From assembly GCA_032164295.1 (NCBI GenBank), contig JAJHTX010000005.1, positions 2,728,001-2,792,000 on the forward strand: DNA of 64,000 nt. The letters are read 5' to 3'. The notes below the pieces were generated by a model. That model saw only the letters and a program-made list of their open reading frames with translations. It did no database searches and was not told where the DNA came from. Source of the stretch: Inonotus obliquus. Taxonomy: Eukaryota; Basidiomycota; Agaricomycetes; Hymenochaetales; Hymenochaetaceae. Every line of letters starts with the position of its first letter. Positions within the stretch are counted from its first letter, which is position 1. Below, piece by piece: positions 12,159 through 23,054 of the stretch. The position numbers and the translations under genes are program-made.

Positions 12159-13222
12159 TTCGAGGTCGTAGCCGTGGTCTTCAGTACGCTGGGTCTCGGT
12201 GGAGGAAATCCCGGACCGGATACTTTTTCATTGTGAGAGTCTACTAGCTTGTCGATAAGATTTCCATCGTGTAATCAAAAGCGCACACATGTACAATTAT
12301 GATTTAGCAGCATTACGTGCACCGGTGAACGTTCTTTCTGGGTCCTCCCATGTCTCCCGGCTCTAAATACATCTCGCGGTTTTTGTTCACGAACCTTCTT
12401 TTACTTCTGCTCAAGAAGACAACTCAGAACCCGGAAAACGACGTGCGAATCATCAACGCCGGATCGAACGGACACAGATTTGTCAAAAAAGACCAATTTA
12501 AGAGCAAGGAAGACCATCAATGAGCATCAGTTGTTATGCGCAGCTGAAGAGATCCTTCTTTACGAGGCTTTTGAGCATATTGTAGACGAAAGAACTGGCT
12601 CGGCGACTCACGGCGTCAAAAGATGATGGTGGATCAGAAATATTGGTTTGTTATATACACCTTGGATCTGTCGCTAGCGAAGGCTTGATTGAAGGAGCCC
12701 GACGACTGCCCTGGCCATTTTCGGCGCTAGGCTGTATATTTTTAAGGAGGCCGTCTCACTTCGACTGTCCTCGTTGCGGAGGCGAAACCGGAATTGAGAA
12801 GAGAGAAGGAAAAATATCTCGGTGCGTATCTTGTGCCGTTTGGGAAGTTGGGAACTGCGAACGAGATAGCTTCTGATGAAGGATTGGCGAAGGATGGGAG
12901 TTGGCAGAGAATGTTTTAGCTAATGAGGGCTTGCAGGCTTGAAGAATTAGGGATGTACCTTCTGTCAGGCTTTACGTGATCTTTCTCCCGCCCTGTAGCT
13001 CTTTTGCATTCTTGATAATCATTGAGACCAAGGTATATACCAGAACCAAAGCAATTCTTTCGTTTGTATGATGTGGACGGACGTGGATAGATCGACGATC
13101 ATAAAAAGTGTTGAAACTCCGATTGGAAAAAAGACATGCAACACTCACTTCGGCTTCGGGATTGCCAGTCACACCTGATTTCATCCTTTCTGAAAACATT
13201 CTTTACCGGTATTATCCTCAGA
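12159..13222. other. Intergenic, no supported gene
   Basis: No convincing gene. A 77-codon plus-strand frame at 12643-12876 contains two CxxC pairs (CPRC and CVSC) spaced like a zinc ribbon, but nothing else supports it as a gene. Confidence 0.45.
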
Positions 13223-13768
13223 ATGTCCATTTCCCCGACTCCAGAAAAAGAGACAGCCGACTCTGTTTGTGAGCAAAAGGAGAGCGAGGACACTGAAACG
13301 AGCGGCACTAGCGAAGACAGTGACGAGGATGAGAGCGAGGATGAGGACGAGGTCATAGCTCGCAAACTGGGAGAACAACTTTTGGAGGACGTGAGACGTG
13401 CTCGCGAGGCTGCTTTTCCACCTGCATCATCCCTTGCTCGTGGATCACCAAAGGAAGAGGCTGCACTGACAACAATCAAAACCGTGCTATCGTTCGCCAC
13501 ATCTGACACTCTCGTACGCACGACTTTCTCGAATACGGCTGTACCGGGGTCAGGGAACTCGAACGTATTCGATATGCTCACCAAAATTGTCGAAGAGGGC
13601 CGCATCAGTCCTGAGGTTGCCGGTTCTTTGAGCCATGTGCTAGTCAAGCTAGCGAAATCGGAAGTCTTGTTTTGGCCGCTCCCCCTTCTGCCTCCAGAGA
13701 CGCTGAAACGCAAACGTGACGGGGTAGAAGAGGAGAATGGTCCGCCGGAGAAACGTACAACTGTCTGA
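13223..13768 (+). CDS. Acidic hypothetical protein (181 aa, possibly 5' part of a larger gene)
   Basis: Open frame from the Met of MSISPTPEKE; an upstream in-frame Met at 13136 would add 29 unlikely residues. The N-terminal third is Ser/Asp/Glu-rich (TSEDSDEDESEDEDEV). The middle is predicted helical (two blocks: TTIKTVLSFATSDTLV and VFDMLTKIVEEGRISPEVAG), followed by SHVLVKLAKSEVLF. The C-terminus carries a basic LKRKRD that could be a nuclear localisation signal. The helical part has the even codon texture of a real protein. I do not recognise a named domain. The abrupt end suggests that a further exon may have been missed, or that the gene is truncated. A possible continuation in frame lies at 13862-14095. 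Confidence 0.5.
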   Translation: MSISPTPEKETADSVCEQKESEDTETSGTSEDSDEDESEDEDEVIARKLGEQLLEDVRRAREAAFPPASSLARGSPKEEAALTTIKTVLSFATSDTLVRTTFSNTAVPGSGNSNVFDMLTKIVEEGRISPEVAGSLSHVLVKLAKSEVLFWPLPLLPPETLKRKRDGVEEENGPPEKRTTV

Positions 13769-13861
13769 TCTTCGTCCTTTGGTATGCAGACTATAGTTCC
13801 TTGTAGAAACGTTTGATCTGATCTTTATGAATTAACGAGCAGCTCTTGGGCTCCTCCTATC

Positions 13862-14095
13862 TAGCTGAAAATGCATCCTGTCGCTTTACAAGTCCTTGAA
13901 ACCACTCCAAGGCCATTAAATTGGAGCAAGTCCATCCAAATCGATGAGACCACCGGATTTGCCACCGTCACCAGTGCTTGCAAGTATTTTGCCGAGTATA
14001 CCAACGCAAGTGCGAATTCCGAGGACATCAGACGTTGGGCGGTCCGCGATAGATCCACACGGATACGCTGCGCTTCGAGCTTCCGTGTGCCATGA
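13862..14095 (+). CDS. Possible orphan exon, unknown product
   Basis: A frame entered through a plausible acceptor (CTATCTAG just before 13862) and closed by TGA at 14093-14095. The translated LQVLETTPRPLNWSKSIQID and following residues look protein-like. It could be the next exon of the acidic protein that ends at 13768, but no strong donor links them. Function unknown. Confidence 0.2.
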
Positions 14096-14781
14096 CTCCG
14101 CGCAACAAACCCGACCCGCTTATAATATTATGGTCTACCAGCGGGCGCGCGCGCCGAATTCATGCCCTGACATGGCCAGTAGTTGGCATCGTATTGCACT
14201 AGAGATCATTGCAAATATGTCACATCAGAAATTCCGGGCGGTTTCATTTTCCTTGCCTGAGCTCATTGCTCTTTACCGACGGTGCCCGGAAACATGATGT
14301 TTACTTGGAAGCAACGATGCACAGTCTCGCGCAATCACGTATATAGCCCTCCCCGGTGCCCGGATTTTCCTTCTTTGGCGAGCATACGGAACAATTTCGG
14401 CATCGCGCAAAGTTACCCCGAGTCGCGCGTGGCGGCGCTCCTTGCTATCCCCCACTTCACGTAGACACTTATTTCTTATTGACCCGAAATACGCCGCACC
14501 GTCAGTCACGGGAGAGGTTATCGAGGGCATCGATGGGAGTACGTTTTTAAACTATGTACGAATTCGAATCTCCCTCGTTCGACGTAACAATAACCATGCC
14601 ATGCTCGTAGATTCGTTTTGCATTGTTGTCGCAGAGCGCATAGTTTCATGCAATATTGTACACCCTAGCATGGATGAGCAATATAATGCTCGCTTGCTCT
14701 CAAAACTGATACCACCCTGGGGCTCTTTACTCCTCGTCGCATTTGGACAGCTCCAGACCGTAACTTACTCGCGTTCTTCCG
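14096..14781. other. Intergenic / F-box promoter region
   Basis: Several overlapping short frames are present in all phases, none with a recognisable product. I read this as the upstream region of the F-box gene. Confidence 0.4.
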
Positions 14782-16179
14782 ATGAAGCCTGAAGTTACCG
14801 AAGAGCGCGTTGATCAAGGAGACCCGCCAGTTTGGAGTCGCGATCTCCCTCCTTTACCAGATGAACTTTGGAACAGTGTTTTCTTTCACGCCCTCCCAGA
14901 TAGGCCAAGCTTTTCGTTTAGCGAGTCTCCGACACTTGTAACACACGTCTGCCGAACGTGGCGAAGAATAGCAGTTTCATACCCGCTTTTATGGCATAGA
15001 ATCTCGTTGGCATCGTCTTGTGATAGGTTATCCCAAGGAACTGTAGACCTCGTCAGGTTATGGCTTGAAAGATCCAAGGCGTGTCCCTTGGATGTCGACT
15101 TACGCCTTCCTTTTGACGTCTTGCCATGGTATGTCGCCACAGACGACGACGAGTTTCAAGTTGTCAATGAGATACTTGATCTTCTGACCAAGCATGCTGC
15201 ACGCATCCGAACTTTGCTTCGCGGCTACCCACAGATTTTGCACAACGTTTTTCAAGCCGACAGTTTACCACTAATTGAACTATTCATCGTTGACCCACCC
15301 GGAGATGAAGATAGACTATGCTCTTTCTCGCTAGACACTCTTCCAAGCAACCTGAAGAGTCTAGCGACATTCAATACGTACATCCACTTTACACCTACGA
15401 CAGTCTGGCCCAAGTTGGAGCACCTTGAGATTTGGCAGCATGACGGCTCCTTTGCTGGTCTCAGCGCTGGGGATTGTCTAGACATCCTTTCTCAGCTGCC
15501 CTTGCTTCGTGCGGCCGGCTTTCATATCGGCGTGGACGATGACGAAAGTAGGAACGACTTTCTGACGAACGTCGTGATGCCCTCTCTCCGATGCCTCGTC
15601 ATTTCAACTTTTTCCGAACACGACATCAGCCTACTTTTCAAGAAACTTTCGACGCCGGCTCTTGAAGCACTTGGCCTTGACGGGTGCTCGAAACGGATAA
15701 TAACAGACCATATTCCGGATTTCTTCAGGCAATGCTCTCGAACGCTGCGACTTACTGCGTTGGGTCAGATTGGCGTCATCGACGTGACACTTCTGGGCGC
15801 GCTCACTTGTGCTCCATCGCATTCGCGTGTATGCATCTGCAGCTCCTCTTTCGACGGTCATGTAGCCGCACGAGTAGGCCGCTCACGCAGGACGCAACGC
15901 GGAATTGAATACGCAGATCGCTGGACTAGCGTGGGTTGCCCCGGACACTTACTCAGCCTTGCTTTCACCTCTGAAGAGATGTGGTCAAACATAAGAAAAG
16001 ATGATGCGACGTTTGCTTTCCCAAATTGGACGTATCGTAATTTGGATCAGTGGAATCCTGCTGCAGTTTGTCAAACTGAAGGGCCGCCGGAAGATACAGG
16101 TTCGGAAAGCATCGAAGTTTCGTTTTGCAAAGGACAGGCGGCCTCTCATTTCTGCTGCTCCGCAGCTTGGTTATCGTAA
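14782..16179 (+). CDS. F-box-like protein with leucine-rich C-terminal region
   Basis: 465-aa open frame. Residues about 22-75 form an F-box-like domain: LPPLPDELWNSVFFHALPD, then THVCRTWRRIAVSYPLLWHRI, the arrangement common in the large agaricomycete F-box families. The middle (about 95-350) has spaced leucine-rich segments such as LPLLRAAGFHI and VMPSLRCLVIS, as expected for a substrate-binding LRR region. Such proteins couple targets to SCF ubiquitin ligase through Skp1; the substrate is unknown. After about residue 350 the sequence becomes irregular (Cys/Arg-rich, SRVCICSSSFDG), so one or more 3' introns or a frameshift may be hidden and the true C-terminus may differ. The stop lies only 82 bases from the stop of the convergent dehydratase gene. 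Confidence 0.75.
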   Translation: MKPEVTEERVDQGDPPVWSRDLPPLPDELWNSVFFHALPDRPSFSFSESPTLVTHVCRTWRRIAVSYPLLWHRISLASSCDRLSQGTVDLVRLWLERSKACPLDVDLRLPFDVLPWYVATDDDEFQVVNEILDLLTKHAARIRTLLRGYPQILHNVFQADSLPLIELFIVDPPGDEDRLCSFSLDTLPSNLKSLATFNTYIHFTPTTVWPKLEHLEIWQHDGSFAGLSAGDCLDILSQLPLLRAAGFHIGVDDDESRNDFLTNVVMPSLRCLVISTFSEHDISLLFKKLSTPALEALGLDGCSKRIITDHIPDFFRQCSRTLRLTALGQIGVIDVTLLGALTCAPSHSRVCICSSSFDGHVAARVGRSRRTQRGIEYADRWTSVGCPGHLLSLAFTSEEMWSNIRKDDATFAFPNWTYRNLDQWNPAAVCQTEGPPEDTGSESIEVSFCKGQAASHFCCSAAWLS

Positions 16180-16261
16180 GGCAAGGCAAATGCAAAGCAA
16201 CAATCTTTCATTCGCTGAAGTCTCATATAGCACTCTTCTCATAGTAATAATTCCGCTGCAT

Positions 16262-18351
16262 TCAGTTTTTCTCGTATGACGCCGTTAGCCAGTCAAAATC
16301 GACCCCGAGGTTGGCTTGTAACACGCTCTTCTCGTACAGACCTTCGTATCCTCTTTTCTTTCGCTTCGCCGCATGTACTGCACTGTCCAACCATTCATTT
16401 CGCCTTTTCGCCATCTCGTCATCTCCGATCTCGACCCAAATCTTCCCCTCCTCCACGTCTATGCCCACCACATCTCCATCACGTACAAGCGCAAGCGTTC
16501 CGCCTACGGCGGACTCGGGAGCAACGTGTAATACAACAGTACCTTGCGCCGTCCCGCTCATTCTCGCGTCACTAACGCGGAGCATGTCTTTTACGCCCTG
16601 CGCTGCGAGCTTCTTCGGAATTGGGATGAGTCCCGCCTCAGGCATTCCTGGGTGACCTACAGGTCCCGTACCCTGCATCACAAGCACAGTCTCCGACGTT
16701 ACAGGTAACTCTGGTGAATCTATACGTTTGGCAAGGTCCGCAGAAGAGCGAAAGACCAGTGCAGGTCCGCGATGCTTCAGGAGATGTGGGGACGCCGCTG
16801 ATGCCTTAATGACACACCCGTCTGGTGCAAGATTTCCGCGCAGTACTACAAGAGATGCAGAAGGATACAGCGGATCTGTTAGCGAACGAATGATGTTCTG
16901 CACGAAGATACCATGTCGCTGGGCCGCGGAATGTTCTGCAAGCGCCGCACCTAACGTCGGGGCCTCAACTGTTCGTGCATCCAAGTGCAGCAAGAAGCCT
17001 TTCGAAAGAACTGAGAGAAGTGCAGGAACGCCTCCTGCACGATAGAAATCTTCCATATATCCGTCTCCACTTGGCTTTAGATCCACAAGTAGTGGCGTGC
17101 GTTTCCCAATTCTGTCTACGTCGTCAAGTGTTATTCCTCCTGGTTCTGTTGGACCTAATCCCGGAATACGTCCCGCAATTGCAAGGAGGTGGACAATTGC
17201 ATTCGTTGAACCACCAATTGCTTGCAAGACAGTTATGGCATTCTCGAAAGACTTTCGCGATAGGACATCTTGTGGTCGAAGTGGCGCATCGGATGCTAGG
17301 GAATTGGTTACTATCAAGGAACCGACTTGTGATGCTACGCGGAGCCGAGCCGAAGAGGGAGCGGTTGGAGTTGCAGAACCGAGGGGGGCCATGCCTAGTG
17401 CTTCAAGAAGGCAAGCCATAGTAGATGCCGTTCCTTTGCGTCTTTCGTTAGTCTCGATGTACAGTTGTTTTTACGAGAATGAAGGATGAGCTACCCATAA
17501 CACCACAAGTCTTCCCATACTTGGTGTCAATTTTTCAGTTTCATAGTGTAACGGTTGAATACTTACCCCAACAGATGGTACGAGCTCATCATTCACTCTT
17601 CCAATGTCCTCAATATCAATCAATCCGGCTCTATAATCCTTCCAGTAGCTTCTGCAATCTGTGCATGCTCCGACGCGTCTGCCTTCGTAAGAGCCTGTGA
17701 GCATTGGTCCGGTCACCAACGAGATGCAAGGTATGTTTGCAGATATTGCACCCATGAGTTGAGCTGGGACGGTCTTAAAACCATGTAAGGTTTACAAAAT
17801 GTTTCGCATTGTACGACAAAGACCCCTGAGGCTTACTTTGTCGCAACCACCAACCTAATTATGTCCCAAATCAATGACTTGTAAACAAAACCTCGGACTG
17901 GAAATAAAGAACTTTACAAGTACGACAGCGTCCATCGGCTGCGCCTTCATCATCTCTTCTGTATCCATTGACATCAAGTTCCGCAAATACATGCTCGTCG
18001 GACTTGAAAAACTCTCATGTAGACTTATCGTAGGGAACCGTACAGGAAGAGCACCAGCGAGTAGGATAGAACGCTCAGCGGCTGTAAGGAGTGCAGGTAC
18101 ATTGCCATGACATGGATTGAATCCCGAAGATGTATCAATTAAACCGATTATAGGATGAGAGAGTGTGTCGTCGTTATATCCTGCACCTTTGATGAAGGCT
18201 TTGCGCAGGAAGAGTGAAAATTCGTCATCTCCGCTGTAGATAAAGGTGTAACCAATCTTATCAGTAGTATTAGGAATTAAACCCACTATGCGGTCAACTT
18301 TGAACGTAGACCTGTCTTGTTTTGTTTATCTAGATGCTTGTCGCCTTTCAT
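16262..18351 (-). CDS. IlvD/Edd-family dehydratase (dihydroxy-acid dehydratase-like)
   Basis: Six coding exons, read right to left: 18351-18287, 18233-17918, 17854-17837, 17773-17567, 17510-17495, 17433-16262; 597 aa, the normal family length. Introns are 53, 63, 63, 56 and 61 nt with GT-AG ends, and all phases fit. The three cysteines expected to bind the Fe-S cluster are C63 (GFNPCHGN), C131 (VGGCDK) and C204 (TCGVM). D132-K133 match the metal-binding Asp and the Lys that is carbamylated in characterised homologs. The C-terminal half includes GGSTNAIVHLLAIAGR, KPSGDGYMEDFYRAGG, GTGPVGHPGMPE and SDARMSGT, all family signatures. The enzyme removes water from a dihydroxy- or sugar acid. Substrate is uncertain: valine/isoleucine synthesis or sugar-acid catabolism. 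No clear mitochondrial presequence is visible in the short N-terminus, which favours a sugar-acid dehydratase. Confidence 0.9.
17495..17510 (-). other. 16-nt microexon encoding TCGVM plus one base
   Basis: Acceptor GGAAG and donor GTAGCT flank 16 bases. Joined to its neighbours it gives PSVGTCGVMGTASTMACLLE, the third cluster-cysteine motif of the family. Its length is not a multiple of three, so skipping it would shift the frame. Confidence 0.85.
17837..17854 (-). other. 18-nt microexon encoding VGGCDK
   Basis: Lies between two 63-nt introns. Acceptor TTAG and donor GTAAGC flank exactly six codons. Without it the protein would lose the second cluster cysteine (C131) and the metal-binding Asp-Lys pair. 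With it the joined product reads VVLVGGCDKTVPAQLMGAI, the expected family motif. Confidence 0.88.
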
Positions 18352-21300
18352 ATTTCAACAGTAAGTCTTGAGGTTGCAAGAGGCAGGATCCAGCTGGAAT
18401 AGAGTGTTGTTCACATGACGGATAGCAAGATACAACACGGTCCGGAATAAACCACAAGGTGTGAGCGTGGAGTAAGGCTATCGACGGTAGCCTATCGCTC
18501 GTTATCGGCTTCATAGAAGATTGTGCAATACTGCGAACTGGATGTCCTCATGATCCAGTCATCAGTGGTTGTAGCAAGATGGCTAAATAAGATGGGGAAG
18601 ACGATAGCTATGTTTATTTCATCTACTAGATTCAAGTCGACCGTAGAATTGCACTTCGCAACAGAAAATTATCATGAATCCGTTGTTCATGAATGAGGAA
18701 AATCTGACCAAAAACTAAGAGTCATCCATAAGTATCCGAAAGAAGCTGAGTCCATCACTTTACGATTTCGCTGCCAATCGCTCCAGGTGCGACTCTACGC
18801 CATCCGCTGGTCATGAACCCAATCTTCAAGACGCCAAGGTGGGAGCGAGTTTGGATTTTGCGGCTCTAGACTCGAGGTAGATACGAGATTTTTCTGATGA
18901 CGAGTCTGGGGTAGAGGACCAAAGCTTCGGCTTTTCCGTCCGAAAATCTACGAACGAGCAAATCAGCTGAAGATCAACCCCTCGTCGCGTAGATAGATCC
19001 GGGGTAACCATTTTCACAGATGACCACCTCAGATCTCGCAAAATAAATAAATAAAGTTGGTCAGGACAAAAAAAATAAAATAAAAAAAGATAATCAGTAA
19101 AATGAGATGACCCCCCGGAGACCTCGCGCGACCCTGGGATATCGTCCTTTCCTAATTAGGATAATTGAAACGATGATTGATTCCGCTAGGAGGCGCTCAA
19201 CCTCTCCGTTCATCTACGTGAGGTCAGAGGATCTCGCATCGCAAAGTCTGTCGCAAGTTTTCTACATAATAGTTGTGCCGATACTGCGCTTAATGTCGAT
19301 ACAACGAGGCACTCAAATAACGGTGCGCCGCAGGTGTTGCATGTACATATTTTCTTCTTGTTGACTTACCGAGATAATTACTAACGATACTATCACAGAT
19401 ATCGATGAAATGGAAGTCAATATAAGAGACTACGGTGCAACCCTCAACCTCCGGATACCGAGAGGAGTAGAGGGGCATGTGCAACGCTAAGGGGATGATA
19501 ATCACTTCGTTTACGTCCATCGGCAACACCGGGAGAATCAGGTCAGGGGAGAAGACACGCAGGTTCGCTCAGACCAATGACAGACGACTGGAGTGATCAT
19601 AAATGGAATGACCGTCTGAGAGCATACTCGTTTCTACGCCGCTTTCGACGATCCTAGGTCGTTCTGGCGTAGTTAGAAGAACACACACGCCGTCAAGCAC
19701 AGCACGACAAATCACCTTCGATATGTCGTATCCGAAGACGACGGAATCTCATCAAGTCCTATTCACTCCGTCCAGTCCTTGCTTTCCGGCAGCTTCTTTG
19801 AAGATAATGAGTAATGCGGTCCAAACACGCACCTATCGGGTTTATCTTTCATTGCTTCATTCACACGCGCCCATGAAGAGAATGGCGGCCGCGTGGGCGC
19901 ATGTACGTATATGCGTGCTTGTAAACTGCGATTGCGCATTTACTATCATACTTCTCTCAACGAGTCCGATAAGTCTACCATCCTTATAGCCTTATTTGTA
20001 CTTATGCTCATTTAGCTTAGTCTCCCTGTGGCGATGAACCTTCAGCATCTCCTTCTCCTTCTCCAGAAAAAATAAACTCTTCGCGGTGACCACCTGATTG
20101 CCGATCGGACCGATATCCAGCAACCAGCGGATTCATTTCGGTGAACTCTGGCAGTAACGACGGGGAATCCATGAGCGTTCAAAAAAGCGAAGACCGCTGC
20201 CGGAACTATAGTGGTTTCATTCCCACAAGTACTAGGAGTGCCTAGAAGGACTCAGTGAGTTTGCGGAATTACGGTCTATTCAGCATTTCTAGTATGCCAT
20301 TACCCTTGAGGAGCTCGTTTCGTTTCATTCTAGCTATACCTCGATTTCGCCTAGGAACCTCTAGGAACCTTCTACTTCGCGTGCTTAGTGTGTGTGCTCC
20401 TGCTCAACGACCAGATTGGATCTTTCAAGCGTCCGACCCGGAACGTAAATTCTAGGGGCTTTTCTACCTGGTTTTGCTTGGCAAACCAGCAGAACTGAAC
20501 TTCATCTTCAATAGACGTCAAGGAGGGTTGTGCTGAATTTACAAGTGCGAAACGGTGCTTTGCTTCTTCCGGAACAATGGGATCTATAGCTTCTGTAATT
20601 CATTGGGTCCAAAGTCGGTAGGGTAATCAACGGTAAATATTCGACTCTACTAACCGGTCTCAACGAACTTGTACTGAATGGGTGAGACTAGCCTCCTCAG
20701 ACAGCACAAATCGAAAGGAAAACTATCCAGTTTCTGATCGGGATTGTGGCTTTTAGTGCGATCACGGCGTGAGAGGCTAGGATCCGTCAGGACGGGCGAG
20801 AAGAAAAAAATATGATAAGAGTTTGAATTTTACTTGGGTATCCAGGGACGTGGACTTTGGTCCCGATTCTTTTTTGTTGGATTGTTGGATTTTCCTCATT
20901 TATCTGAGATACAGGAGGAGCGACGCTTCGGCTGACCGTGCCAAGAACTCCTAAGACGCCTATAGTCTGTTGCTTGCTTTACTGATGACTGTCGAAAACT
21001 ACAACTACAGGATGTATGCAAAGTCACGGTAACGGACCTAGCCTCCGGCCTTCGCGATTCACATGGAAGAGGCAGTCATTCATCTCATGCCAGTGGAAGA
21101 GGGAGAAGCACTAGTAATTACTGGTGCGGACCGTTTCATATATTCAAATTACCGACATCCGAACCCCGACCTCGTTGACCTGGAAAGAAGACATGAGAAT
21201 TCGAGCGAAGCCACCGCACACGGATAAACTCCTAACGCATTGTATTGGATTCACAGTCTACGAACCCTCGCCAGTAGGCCATCTGAATACCAGCGTGCGA

Positions 21301-21999
21301 AAAGCTCGTAGGTACTCCGAGTCTTCGCGTATAATCCATCCCATGCATGAAGCGCACGCTCACTTGACCAACAGATTACTAAAACCTTCGCAATGCGAGG
21401 TTCGATTTTTGAGGTAACGAGGCCGGGATTCCGAAATACATTTGTCTATGCGTCGCGTGCCAAATAGGGTAAACGATCGAACTATAGACGGAGACGGAGG
21501 CCCGCCGTCTGAGACGTACGTGTTCCTACAGTCAGCATGAACTTCGATGGATCGCACCGAACCCTCAACACGCAGTTTTGAGTAAAAACCATCGGTGCAA
21601 GCGATCCGAATACGAGCATGATACATTTCCAGACCGGACAGGAAGGTAAGGAAGCGGCCACGTTCCTCGCCGCTACATATAATTATAGCCACTATCTGAT
21701 TAGGTCACCTAGGCACGGAACGGAATCCGCTAGCAGTGTTTACTTTTGTCACGAAAGGTCAGGATGCCATTTCACGTCACGTAAAACGGGCACTCCGAGT
21801 CATCGCCCAAACGATTTCGAGGTCGAGATCGGTTCAAGCGAGGTGTGCGGTTCACTTTACATGACCACCTACGTCATGTCATGATTATTCCATTGATCAT
21901 GCCCAAAACAACATTGAAACTTGAATTCCCGGAACTATGGCTCAGGGAATCCCGAGTAATCGAATTTACCAGAATACTTTATCTTGCCTGGAGCAACTT
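18352..21999. other. Gene-free stretch of ordinary composition
   Basis: No supported gene. Unlike the DNA further right, it shows little local repetition. A 51-codon minus-strand frame at 20172-20017 has a protein-like translation, but nothing corroborates it. Possibly the remains of decayed genes. Confidence 0.5.
20017..20172 (-). CDS. Possible small ORF or exon remnant (51 aa)
   Basis: An ATG-to-stop frame starting MDSPSLLPEFTEMNPLVAGY, acidic at the C-terminus (SGEGEGDAEGSS). It has a more natural composition than the surrounding frames. No domain recognised; it could be a leftover exon of a lost gene. Confidence 0.15.
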   Translation of the reverse strand: MDSPSLLPEFTEMNPLVAGYRSDRQSGGHREEFIFSGEGEGDAEGSSPQGD

Positions 22000-22907
22000 G
22001 GGTATGGACATGAATATGGATAGGAAGCGAACAGCGAACTTGAAGTCTTGAACACGATGTCGATCGCCGTCTACTTCCTTCCACTCGGCCACGGTCAGGT
22101 ACCCAAACGAGAGGCTAAGGAAGAATCTATGCGAATCTATATCTGAAAGCTCGAGAGGATTCTATCTATCTACCCATCCATCTACGATACATATCTATCC
22201 GAGTTCCAAATCAAGTCGACTCGGAAGTCGGTCCATCGAACACCTTCAATTTCGTACCTGCCATGAATCCCAATCCATTCCCCACGTCCCCACATTCAGA
22301 AAGAAAAGAATCCCAGTTCGAGTCATCTGAGTTATTGAGAACATGGAACACGGAACATGGAACGTGGAACCAGCCCGACATCAACTTCAAAATCGAATAG
22401 ACACACATCTCACTGGTAATAGAACCGAAGAATAACTACATTTCCTTCCTTCCCACTTCCTACTTCCTAGACGAGACTCCGCCCCCGCCTCCGACTCAAT
22501 GACTCGAAACTTCCTTGAAACGTGTTTCCAAGCTGTCCCGAGCGGGAAGTGTCACTGCCAGTGGGAAGTCTAAGAATAACATGTCCGAGTCCCGTACAAT
22601 GCTCTGCCAACAAATAAATCGAAGCGTTGAACTTTGACTTTAGCTTTGAGGAATCTCTTCGTCTCCCACCTCCTGTCTCCTGACTCCTGATTCCTGATTG
22701 AAGAAGACGAAGACGAAGACTAATAGGAATGGGAATGAGAGCGGGAAGAAGATGTTGGACTCGGATGCCGGATGCCAGTGTCCGAGCTGGAAGGCGGGAT
22801 TTGGATATGATAAGGAGTAGGACGAGTCACACGATGAGCTGTGCCGTATACTGCACATGTACGTACAGCGAGGCATGGAACGCGGGGCTGTGAGATCTAA
22901 ATCATAA

Positions 22908-22943
22908 ATCGTATCGTATCGTATCGTATCGTATCGTATCGTA
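22908..22943. repeat. (GTATC)n microsatellite
   Basis: Six full GTATC units at 22911-22940 plus partial units at both ends. It lies about 80 bases from the (GAGTC)n array. Confidence 0.95.
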
Positions 22944-23025
22944 CTCACCTTTTGCGGCGTTTTCGAACCACAATTCTCATTCTTTTGTGTCGCATACCGA
23001 CCGGGATAAAATTGACTGAACCTCC

Positions 23026-23054
23026 GAGTCGAGTCGAGTCGAGTCGAGTCGAGT
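23026..23054. repeat. (GAGTC)n microsatellite
   Basis: Five exact GAGTC units followed by GAGT. The unit is the same word that is scattered through the whole 22-53 kb region. Confidence 0.95.
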
